Of a DNA stretch of 23,035 nucleotides, positions 8,189-14,322 are shown piece by piece. The notes beneath the pieces were generated by a model, which searched no databases, was not told the DNA's origin, and worked only from the letters and a program-made list of their open reading frames with translations. Location: contig JAVBKB010000146.1 in NCBI GenBank assembly GCA_031554275.1, forward strand, positions 1 to 23,035, written 5' to 3'. The DNA comes from JAVBKB01 sp031554275 (GTDB lineage: Bacteria > Bacillota > Bacilli > JARBTR01). Position 1 is the stretch's first letter, and each line of letters begins with the position of its first letter. The position numbers and the translations under genes are program-made.

Positions 8189-8842
8189 ATGGTCAAAATT
8201 GCACCTTCAATTTTATCTGCAAATTTTGCAAAACTAGGTGAAGAAATTAAGGACGTAGAACAGGGTGGCGCAGACTTAATTCATGTAGATGTCATGGATG
8301 GGCATTTCGTGCCGAATATCACGATCGGCCCACTTGTGGTGGAAGCGATTAAACCAATTACCAAGCTACCGCTTGATGTTCATTTGATGATTGAGAATCC
8401 AGATAACTATATTCCTCAGTTTGCTAAGGCAGGCGCTGACTATATTTCTGTACATGTAGAAACATGTGTACATTTGCATCGAACGATTCAGCTAATCAAA
8501 TCATTTGGTGTGAAAGCTGGAGTAGTATTGAATCCAGCTACACCAGTAGAAAGTTTGGACATCATCTTGGATGATTTGGACTTAGTCATGTTAATGACTG
8601 TGAATCCAGGGTTTGGTGGTCAATCTTTTATTGAGGGAGTGCTCCCAAAGATTCAAAAAGTAAGCTCGATGATCAAGGCAAGAGGGCTACAAGTAGATAT
8701 TATGATTGATGGTGGAGTCAATGAGGAGACAGCACAGAAAGCTGTTGAATGCGGTGCAACAATACTAGTAGCCGGAAATGCTGTTTTTGGTGCAGCAAAT
8801 AGAGCAGAAGCAATTGCAAAGATTAAAGCAGTGACGAAATAG
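8189..8842 (+). CDS. rpe: Ribulose-phosphate 3-epimerase
   Basis: This 217-residue TIM-barrel enzyme interconverts D-ribulose 5-phosphate and D-xylulose 5-phosphate in the pentose phosphate pathway. Recognised segments are APSILSANF at the N-terminus, HVDVMDGHFVPN with metal ligands His and Asp, LDVHLMI, MTVNPGFGGQ and IDGGVN (phosphate and catalytic Asp region). The ATG abuts the rsgA stop with no gap (TAAATG). Its ribosome site therefore lies inside the end of rsgA (GAGG), which suggests translational coupling. Its stop codon lies inside a terminator-like hairpin. Confidence 0.96.
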   Translation: MVKIAPSILSANFAKLGEEIKDVEQGGADLIHVDVMDGHFVPNITIGPLVVEAIKPITKLPLDVHLMIENPDNYIPQFAKAGADYISVHVETCVHLHRTIQLIKSFGVKAGVVLNPATPVESLDIILDDLDLVMLMTVNPGFGGQSFIEGVLPKIQKVSSMIKARGLQVDIMIDGGVNEETAQKAVECGATILVAGNAVFGAANRAEAIAKIKAVTK

Positions 8843-8860
8843 TCACTGCTTTCAATTTAT
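8825..8860 (+). terminator. Terminator-like hairpin overlapping the rpe stop codon
   Basis: The 11-bp perfect arms AAAGCAGTGAC (8825-8835) and GTCACTGCTTT (8842-8852) enclose the 6-nt loop GAAATA, which contains most of the TAG stop of rpe. The following tract is only moderately T-rich (CAATTTATT), so termination may be partial. This would be the end of the long def-fmt to rpe transcript. Confidence 0.65.
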
Positions 8861-8955
8861 TAACGCTAAATTTAATAGGTGATCATGATAATGTGGTCAG
8901 AAACGTTCCTAATCAATTTCCTTCGAAAGCAAAATCTAAGAAATAGGGGGATCTT

Positions 8956-9603
8956 ATGATATATATAGTAGCAGGAGGTCCAGTAGATTACCTTCCCAAC
9001 CTCAAACAACTTGCAAAAACCCCACAAAAGGCTATTTGGATTGGCGTTGATCATGGATGTATGCACATTACAAACGCTGGCATTCAGATGCAGCATGCTA
9101 TCGGAGACTTCGATTCAGTTACAAAAGCTGAACTGGCTGTCATACAATCAAATTGTGTGGAAATGCATACATATAATATTGAAAAAAACGAATCAGATTT
9201 AGAGCTTGCAATTCATTTAGCAATGGAAAAGTATGACGATGAAATCATTTTGTTGGGTGCAACTGGAGGACGGCTAGATCATCAACAAGCAAATATTTTC
9301 TTGCTAACGAGATATCCAAACAAATCAATCCGTATAGTAGATAATCAAAACGAATTATTTGTTCTACTAGCAGGCTCCTACACCCTACAGAAGTCATCGC
9401 TACCATACATTTCTTTCATTCCAATTAGCGATACCTTACAGAAAGTTTCACTGAAAGGTTTTAAGTATAATGTTAAGGAACAAACATTCTATCGCGAAAG
9501 ATCACTTGGAATCAGCAATGAAATATGCAATGAAGTTGGTCATATTTCTTTTTCCAAAGGAATATGTTTAGTTGTGAGAAGCGGTGATTCATCAATTCAC
9601 TAA
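8956..9603 (+). CDS. thiN: Thiamine pyrophosphokinase
   Basis: This 215-residue enzyme transfers pyrophosphate from ATP to thiamine to make the cofactor TPP. Family motifs are VDHG (31-34), GDFDS (50-54), NESD (78-81) and GATGGRLDH (101-109). The C-terminal half (about 120-215) is the beta-sandwich thiamine-binding region and is less conserved. The ATG has GGGGG seven nt upstream. The gene stands alone between the rpe hairpin and spoVM, as in Bacillus. I found no convincing promoter in the 113 nt before it, so it may depend on readthrough. Confidence 0.92.
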   Translation: MIYIVAGGPVDYLPNLKQLAKTPQKAIWIGVDHGCMHITNAGIQMQHAIGDFDSVTKAELAVIQSNCVEMHTYNIEKNESDLELAIHLAMEKYDDEIILLGATGGRLDHQQANIFLLTRYPNKSIRIVDNQNELFVLLAGSYTLQKSSLPYISFIPISDTLQKVSLKGFKYNVKEQTFYRERSLGISNEICNEVGHISFSKGICLVVRSGDSSIH

Positions 9604-9671
9604 AGTGTGAATCATCTTGGGTGCTTTTGGACTCATTTTAGGTTATTGTTTTCTAAAAGACGTTCATTTTT

Positions 9672-9679
9672 TATACAAG
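9672..9679 (+). promoter_or_regulatory. Possible sporulation (sigma-E-like) -10 element for spoVM
   Basis: TATACAAG shares ATACAA with the sigma-E -10 consensus CATACAnT as I remember it. Transcription would start only a few bases before the GGGGG ribosome site of spoVM. I cannot see a good matching -35 element, so this is weak. Confidence 0.25.
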
Positions 9680-9701
9680 CAGGGATTGGGGGACTGTTGG
9701 C

Positions 9702-9779
9702 GTGAGATTCTACACAATCAAATTGCCAAAAATTATTGGAGGAATTGTAAGAGTTTTTCTAGGGGTATTTAAAAAATAA
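9702..9779 (+). CDS. spoVM: Stage V sporulation protein M (SpoVM), 25 residues
   Basis: This very short gene is easy to miss. The GTG at 9702 opens a 25-codon frame ending in TAA at 9777-9779. The peptide begins MRFYTIKLPK, continues IIGGIVRVFLG and ends VFKK. It matches the 26-residue B. subtilis SpoVM at 18 positions by my own comparison, including Pro9 and the GGIVR block. In Bacillus this amphipathic helix recognises the positively curved forespore membrane and anchors the coat ATPase SpoIVA. GGGGG at 9688-9692, 9 nt before the GTG, serves as ribosome site, and there is no ATG alternative upstream in frame. The place between thiN and rpmB is the canonical one. It implies a spore former or a recent descendant. 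Confidence 0.93.
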   Translation: MRFYTIKLPKIIGGIVRVFLGVFKK

Positions 9780-9784
9780 GATTG

Positions 9785-9809
9785 AAAAAGGCACCCTTGT
9801 TTGGGTGCC
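9785..9809 (-). terminator. Terminator of rpmB
   Basis: On the minus strand GGCACCC, a 6-nt loop and GGGTGCC are followed by TTTTT. In plus coordinates the arms are 9790-9796 and 9803-9809 and the T-run is 9785-9789. It begins 6 nt after the spoVM stop, so spoVM has almost no 3' untranslated space of its own. Confidence 0.85.
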
Positions 9810-9826
9810 GTGCTTGCTCTTGAAAC

Positions 9827-10015
9827 TTAAACTCTTTCGATTTTTCCGGATTTCAACGCTCTTGTAGATACATAAACACGTTTCGGTTTTCCGTCAACAA
9901 GGATACGAACCTTTTGAAGGTTAGCTTTCCAAGTACGTTTATTTGCATTCATTGCGTGCGAACGATTGTTACCACTCGATGTTCCTTTACCTGTAATCAC
10001 ACATTTTCTACTCAT
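9827..10015 (-). CDS. rpmB: 50S ribosomal protein bL28
   Basis: This 62-residue basic protein has the typical bL28 start MSRKCVITGKGTSSGNNRSH, the NANKRTWKANLQ block and the C-terminal STRALKSGKIERV. It binds 23S rRNA in the large subunit. It contains a single cysteine, so it is the zinc-independent form. The ribosome site on the minus strand is GGAGGG, 8 nt before the ATG. It is the only gene on the minus strand in this window, and rpmB is also reversed relative to its neighbours in B. subtilis. Confidence 0.97.
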   Translation of the reverse strand: MSRKCVITGKGTSSGNNRSHAMNANKRTWKANLQKVRILVDGKPKRVYVSTRALKSGKIERV

Positions 10016-10064
10016 CTATAATTCCCTCCAATCAACAACCATTCATTAATATCCACTTCAAAAA

Positions 10065-10094
10065 AATATACCCAAGTAATTTAACATAAAACAA
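10065..10094 (-). promoter_or_regulatory. Candidate promoter of rpmB
   Basis: On the minus strand there is TTGTTT (plus 10089-10094), an 18-bp spacer and TATATT (plus 10065-10070), about 50 nt before the rpmB start codon. The -35 match is modest. Recognised by eye only. Confidence 0.4.
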
Positions 10095-10116
10095 CGAGGA
10101 AATCAATCTTTTTTAA

Positions 10117-10185
10117 GGATCAGTTTTGAAATTAGTGTTGGATCGGTATTGAAATCGGCGTAGAATCAGCTTTGATATCGGTTTT
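10117..10185. repeat. Three tandem imperfect 23-bp repeats
   Basis: Units 10117-10139, 10140-10162 and 10163-10185 each begin GGATC or GAATC and carry a central TTGAAAT or TTGATAT. By hand, units 1 and 2 match at 17 of 23 positions and units 2 and 3 at 15 of 23. The period is not a multiple of three and no frame is open, so they are not coding. They lie just upstream of the rpmB promoter. Confidence 0.6.
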
Positions 10186-10356
10186 TAACGACAATTAAGA
10201 CTACTGCTAGACTGCCTATTGATCGTAATTACACTGTTATAGCCTGGATCAGGATAAATGCTGAACATCAGTTTATTTCGAAAGTATCGACATTTGCAAT
10301 TGTGAATATTTTTGTCTAAAGATTTCAAAAAGAGTGCAGAAAACTTTGAAATGTAG

Positions 10357-10362
10357 TATAGT
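10357..10362 (+). promoter_or_regulatory. Candidate -10 box of the asp23-fakA promoter
   Basis: TATAGT lies 8 nt before the FapR-like operator, so transcription would start at its left edge, giving a leader of about 160 nt. The -35 region at the right distance (GTGCAG) is poor, so the promoter would be weak or helped by another factor. Confidence 0.35.
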
Positions 10363-10370
10363 AGAAGTAA

Positions 10371-10387
10371 TTAGTACCTTGTACTAG
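10371..10387. promoter_or_regulatory. FapR-like operator in front of asp23-fakA
   Basis: TTAGTACCTTGTACTAG contains the perfect inverted repeat TAGTAC-CTT-GTACTA. Its left half equals the TTAGTACC half-site of the Bacillus FapR box as I remember it. The core TAGTACCTTGT differs by one base from TAGTACCTAGT in the operator in front of fapR in this same window (16554-16570). In both places the box sits just after a -10-like element, the position expected for a repressor. If functional, malonyl-CoA would relieve repression of fakA. Confidence 0.55.
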
Positions 10388-10528
10388 TGGTTGTTATTAT
10401 TTTCTGCGAATATTTGCTTTTAATCAGTCATGATTTATAGTAGAATGATTTAGGATGACGGACGTCATTGAAATAACGAGTGGTATCGTAAGCCTCTATC
10501 AGTAGATAGGTTCAAAGGAGGAAATTGT

Positions 10529-10891
10529 ATGTCAATTGAAATGCACAATCAATTTGGCAATATTGATATTACAAGTGATGTAATTGCATTAATTGCCGGT
10601 GGTGCTGCAGAAGATTGTTATGGTATTGTTGGAATGGCATCAAGACATCAAATTAAAGATGGTATAAGCGAAATATTGCGAAGAGAGAACTTTTCGAAGG
10701 GTGTAGTAGTTCGTCAAGAAAATGACGAAGTACATATTGATATGTACATCATTGTGAGTTATGGTACAAAAATATCTGTTATTGCTGAAAATGTTCAACA
10801 GAAAGTTAAATATGTTCTAAACCAAACAGTTGGCCTTTCGGTAGACTCAGTAAATATCTATGTACAGAGTGTGCGAGTAGCTAATCTGTAG
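10529..10891 (+). CDS. asp23: Asp23/YloU-family protein
   Basis: This 120-residue Asp23/Gls24-family protein (YloU of B. subtilis) has the family features: a GNIDITSDVIALIAGGAAEDCYGIVGM-like N-terminal half, a central charged segment and a C-terminal NIYVQSVRV end. There is no signal peptide or catalytic motif. In other Bacillota these proteins sit at the membrane and affect envelope stress, but the molecular role is unclear. A strong AAAGGAGG ribosome site precedes the ATG by 8 nt. It pairs with fakA 14 nt downstream, a conserved pairing whose reason is not settled. Confidence 0.9.
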   Translation: MSIEMHNQFGNIDITSDVIALIAGGAAEDCYGIVGMASRHQIKDGISEILRRENFSKGVVVRQENDEVHIDMYIIVSYGTKISVIAENVQQKVKYVLNQTVGLSVDSVNIYVQSVRVANL

Positions 10892-10905
10892 TTGGGAGGA
10901 AATAG

Positions 10906-12564
10906 GTGTCAATGAAAACGATTGATGGATTGAAGTTTTCTGAAATGATACTTCATGGAGCGAATAATTTGTCTCAAAATGCTGCGTATGTGGATTCACT
11001 AAATGTATTCCCAGTACCAGATGGAGACACAGGTACTAATATGAATTTGTCAATGACTTCTGGTGCAAAAGAAGTTAATGTACATGCCCAGAAAAATATT
11101 GGTAAAGTGGGTTCTGCTTTTGCCAAGGGATTATTAATGGGTGCTAGAGGAAATTCAGGCGTTATTTTATCACAACTCTTTAGAGGCTTCTCAAAGCATA
11201 TTGAAGCAAAATCTGAGATTAACGCTTCCGAATTTGCGGCTGCTTTTGAAGCAGGTGTAGTAATGGCGTATAAGGCTGTAATGAAGCCAGTAGAGGGAAC
11301 AATTCTTACAGTAGCTAAGGATGCTGCAAAAGTAGCTATTCAAGTGGCAAAGTCTGAAGTGGACGTAATTGTTGTCATGTCAGCAGTTGTAGAAGAAGCG
11401 AAGGCTTCATTGCAAAGAACACCAGATCTTCTACCTGTTTTGAAAGAAGTAGGTGTGGTTGATAGTGGTGGACAAGGGCTTTTGTTTGTTTATGAAGGTT
11501 TTCTTTCTGAATTAAAAGGCGAGAAATTCACAGGAGAGAAGAAGTCTTTTCAACAAGAAGCTTCCTTCTCAAATGAGCACGACCATATTCAAAGCTTCAT
11601 GAATACTGAAGACATTATCTTTGGTTATTGTACCGAGTTTATGGTGAAGTTAGAGCAAGGTAAGCGTCCGTTTAATGAGCAGAATTTCCGGAATGAACTT
11701 AGTGAGTATGGTGATTCTCTACTCGTGATTTCTGATGAAGAAGTAGTGAAAGTGCATATCCACTCTGAATCTCCAGGAACTTGTTTCAACTATGGACAAC
11801 AATATGGTAGTTTGATCAAGATGAAAGTTGAAAATATGCGTGAGCAGCACTCAGCAATCGTGCATGAAGCTGCGAGTTTTGCAAAAGAAGTACCAGAAAA
11901 TACAAAGAAAAAAGAGTTTGGTGTTGTCTCCATTTCTATGGGAACAGGAATCTCAAAGCTGTTCAAAAGCCTGGGTGCTGATGTGATTGTTGAAGGTGGT
12001 CAGACAATGAATCCTTCGACTGAAGATATTCTAAAGGCTGTCGATGAAATCAATGCTGAAACAGTGTTTATTTTCCCGAATAACAAGAACATCATTTTGG
12101 CTGCTGAACAAGCAAAGGAAGTTTCAGACCGCAATCTGGTCGTGATCCCAACCAAAACGATTCCACAAGGAATGATTTCTTTGTTTTCATTCAACCCTGT
12201 AGCATCAGCCAGCGAAAATGAAACTACAATGGTTGAAGCAATTGGCAATATCAGAACTGGTCAAGTAACCTTTGCGGTTCGGGATACAACAATTGATGGT
12301 GTTGACATTAAGAAAGACGACTTCATGGGCTTAATCGAAGGAAAAATCAAATTTACCAACAAGGATCGCTTTGAGGTTGCTTCAAGGCTTCTGACTGAAA
12401 CACTTGATGGAGCTGATATCTTAACGATTATATACGGTGAAGACGTGTCAGCAGAAGAATTACAGAAATTAGAAGCATTTGTTTCTAAGAAGTTTCCTGA
12501 TGTTGAACTAGAGATTCATGAGGGTAATCAGCCATTATATCCATATATTTTTGGTGTAGAATAG
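10906..12564 (+). CDS. fakA: Fatty acid kinase catalytic subunit FakA (YloV, DhaL/DegV-type kinase)
   Basis: This 552-residue protein phosphorylates exogenous fatty acids held by a FakB binding protein. The acyl-phosphate made is used by PlsX/PlsY for phospholipid synthesis. The N-terminal DhaL-like nucleotide domain (about 1-205) carries NVFPVPDGDTGTNMNLSMTSG (33-53, with metal-binding aspartates 39 and 41) and GARGNSGVILSQ. A middle domain and a C-terminal FakB-binding domain follow. I chose the GTG at 10906: GGGAGGA ends 5 nt before it, and the resulting start MSMKTIDG matches the MSIRTLDG of B. subtilis YloV. The ATG at 10912 is an alternative but lies too far from the ribosome site. No fakB is in the window. 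Confidence 0.93.
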   Translation: MSMKTIDGLKFSEMILHGANNLSQNAAYVDSLNVFPVPDGDTGTNMNLSMTSGAKEVNVHAQKNIGKVGSAFAKGLLMGARGNSGVILSQLFRGFSKHIEAKSEINASEFAAAFEAGVVMAYKAVMKPVEGTILTVAKDAAKVAIQVAKSEVDVIVVMSAVVEEAKASLQRTPDLLPVLKEVGVVDSGGQGLLFVYEGFLSELKGEKFTGEKKSFQQEASFSNEHDHIQSFMNTEDIIFGYCTEFMVKLEQGKRPFNEQNFRNELSEYGDSLLVISDEEVVKVHIHSESPGTCFNYGQQYGSLIKMKVENMREQHSAIVHEAASFAKEVPENTKKKEFGVVSISMGTGISKLFKSLGADVIVEGGQTMNPSTEDILKAVDEINAETVFIFPNNKNIILAAEQAKEVSDRNLVVIPTKTIPQGMISLFSFNPVASASENETTMVEAIGNIRTGQVTFAVRDTTIDGVDIKKDDFMGLIEGKIKFTNKDRFEVASRLLTETLDGADILTIIYGEDVSAEELQKLEAFVSKKFPDVELEIHEGNQPLYPYIFGVE

Positions 12565-12573
12565 AAATTCATT

Positions 12574-12607
12574 AAAAAATCTAGACGAAAAATCTAGATT
12601 TTTTTTT
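12574..12607 (+). terminator. Terminator of asp23-fakA
   Basis: Arms AAAAAATCTAGA (12574-12585) and TCTAGATTTTTT (12593-12604) with a 7-nt loop lead into a T-run ending at 12607. The A-rich first arm means it may also terminate in the other direction. Confidence 0.9.
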
Positions 12608-12709
12608 GTGTATTTCAAATACTAACGATGACTTTTCAATTTTTACTTTTAAAATTGTCTTTGAAGAATCATTTGTGGGCTTCAATGCATATTTGTAGTA
12701 AAAGTTTCT

Positions 12710-12739
12710 TTGAGAATTAAGCATTATGTAAGATAATAT
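12710..12739 (+). promoter_or_regulatory. Candidate promoter of sdaAB-sdaAA
   Basis: TTGAGA (12710-12715), an 18-bp spacer and TAATAT (12734-12739) lie about 25 nt before the sdaAB start and after the fakA terminator. The match is moderate. Confidence 0.4.
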
Positions 12740-12763
12740 TAGTTAGTAATAATAGGAGCTGAT

Positions 12764-13429
12764 ATGATGAAGTATAGAAGTGTATTTGATATTATTGGTC
12801 CAATTATGATCGGCCCATCCAGTTCACATACTGCTGGTGCAGCAAGAATCGGTTTGGTTGCTCGCGATTTATTTGAACGTGAACCTAAGTGGGTGCGTAT
12901 TCATTTATATGGGTCTTTTGCACAAACACACAAAGGGCATGGGACGGACGAAGCAATTGTTGGTGGAATCCTTGGATTTGATACTGATAATACTGACATT
13001 ATTCGGTCATTAGAAATTGCTAAGGATAAAGGGATTCAGATCGAATTTATCGAGGAGGAGGATGAGGCATCTCATCCGAATACAGCAAGGATTGTGATGG
13101 GAGATGATCAAGGCCAGATTGAGATGGTCGGGATCTCGATTGGCGGAGGAAAAGTTGAAATAATTGAAGTCAATGGGTTTTCAATCCACATTTCTGGTGA
13201 ATCACCTGTCATCCTAGTTCTTCATTATGATCGATATGGTGTCATTGCTGCAGTTTCTAATCTACTAGCACAAAACATGATCAATATCGGACAAATGGAT
13301 GTTTCTCGCAAAGAAAAAGGACAAATTTCATTAATGACAATTGAAATTGATCAAAATATAAGTGATGAAGTAATTTCACAATTAAACAAATTGGAGAATG
13401 TGATCAATGTCACAAGGATTTCTAATTAG
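12764..13429 (+). CDS. sdaAB: L-serine dehydratase, beta subunit (iron-sulfur type)
   Basis: This is the 221-residue smaller subunit of the two-part L-serine deaminase, which converts L-serine to pyruvate and ammonia. The family motif GPSSSHTAGAARIG covers residues 17-30. A C-terminal ACT-type regulatory domain starts around residue 145 (VLHYDRYGVIAAVSNLLA) and likely senses serine. The start is ATGATG at 12764 or 12767 after AGGAG. The ribosome-site distance allows either, and I keep the first. The alpha subunit follows 13 nt later. Confidence 0.94.
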   Translation: MMKYRSVFDIIGPIMIGPSSSHTAGAARIGLVARDLFEREPKWVRIHLYGSFAQTHKGHGTDEAIVGGILGFDTDNTDIIRSLEIAKDKGIQIEFIEEEDEASHPNTARIVMGDDQGQIEMVGISIGGGKVEIIEVNGFSIHISGESPVILVLHYDRYGVIAAVSNLLAQNMINIGQMDVSRKEKGQISLMTIEIDQNISDEVISQLNKLENVINVTRISN

Positions 13430-13442
13430 GGGGTGCGCCTAG

Positions 13443-14321
13443 ATGTTTAGAACTGTTTCGGATTTAGTGGCGACTGCAACTGAGAAAAAAGTTACAATTG
13501 CTGAAATCATGATACTACAAGAGATTGAAGTAAGTGGTCGAACTCGTGATCAAGTCATTTCACAAATGGAAAAGAATCTGTTGGTGATGGAAAAAGCTGT
13601 TGAACAAGGACTGCAAGGAGTTAAATCACATTCAGGGTTAACTGGTGGTGATGCAGTGCTCTTACAAAACTATATTAAATTAGGCAAATCACTTTCTGGA
13701 AATTTAATTCTGGATGCAGTTAGTAAGGCGGTTGCAACCAATGAAGTGAATGCAGCAATGGGAACGATTTGTGCTACACCAACTGCGGGCTCTGCTGGGG
13801 TCGTACCTGGAACATTGTTTTCTGTCAAAGAAACTTTGAACCCTACACGTGATGAGATGGTGTCATTTCTGTTCACTGCTGGGGCATTTGGTTTCGTCGT
13901 GGCAAACAATGCTTCTATCTCTGGGGCTGCTGGAGGCTGCCAAGCCGAGGTCGGTTCTGCGTCCGCAATGGCAGCAGCAGCAATTGTAGAAATGGCTGGT
14001 GGAACACCAGCGCAGTGCGCTGAAGCATTTGCGATTACCTTAAAGAATATGCTTGGACTTGTTTGTGATCCAGTTGCTGGATTAGTTGAGGTGCCTTGTG
14101 TGAAAAGAAATGCAATGGGTGCTGCTAATGCAATGGTCGCAGCAGATATGGCGCTTGCTGGAATTACAAGCAGAATCCCTTGCGACGAGGTAATTGAGGC
14201 AATGTTTCGGATTGGGCAATCAATGCCAGTAGCACTTCGAGAAACGGCATTGGGAGGGCTTGCTCAAACAAAAACAGCTCAAAGACTCCAAGCTGAAATC
14301 TTCGGGAAAAAAGTGGATTGA
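13443..14321 (+). CDS. sdaAA: L-serine dehydratase, alpha subunit (iron-sulfur type)
   Basis: This 292-residue catalytic subunit carries an oxygen-sensitive [4Fe-4S] cluster. The likely cluster cysteines are Cys166 (GGCQAEVGSA), Cys208 (LVCDPVAG) and Cys219 (EVPCVKRNA). Their spacing of 42 and 11 residues equals that of the known cluster ligands of the Legionella single-chain enzyme. ICATPTAGSAG (109-119) is also a family signature. AGGGGGTG precedes the ATG. It is followed at once by recG, the Bacillus order, so serine breakdown and a DNA-repair helicase share a transcript. Confidence 0.95.
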   Translation: MFRTVSDLVATATEKKVTIAEIMILQEIEVSGRTRDQVISQMEKNLLVMEKAVEQGLQGVKSHSGLTGGDAVLLQNYIKLGKSLSGNLILDAVSKAVATNEVNAAMGTICATPTAGSAGVVPGTLFSVKETLNPTRDEMVSFLFTAGAFGFVVANNASISGAAGGCQAEVGSASAMAAAAIVEMAGGTPAQCAEAFAITLKNMLGLVCDPVAGLVEVPCVKRNAMGAANAMVAADMALAGITSRIPCDEVIEAMFRIGQSMPVALRETALGGLAQTKTAQRLQAEIFGKKVD

Positions 14322-14322
14322 A

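Larger units (their letters stand above)
10016..10528. other. 513-bp gene-free divergent intergenic region (rpmB / asp23)
   Basis: No credible reading frame is seen. From left to right it holds the rpmB ribosome site and candidate promoter, three imperfect tandem 23-bp repeats (10117-10185), an unassigned AT-rich stretch (about 10190-10350), a candidate -10 box followed by a FapR-like operator (10357-10387), a second weak promoter candidate (TTGCTT at 10414-10419, TATAGT at 10436-10441), a small hairpin (CTATC-AGTA-GATAG) and the asp23 ribosome site AAAGGAGG. Confidence 0.7.

Noticed and set aside
9585..9614. Hairpin at the end of thiN (TGATTCA ... TGAATCA with an inner CAC-GTG) as a terminator
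   Set aside because: It has no T-run after it and an internal bulge. It may be a weak structure but is not a supported terminator.
14260..14322. Upstream extension of recG into sdaAA
   Set aside because: The extension is the sdaAA sequence read in another frame. The ATG at 14323 gives normal RecG length.
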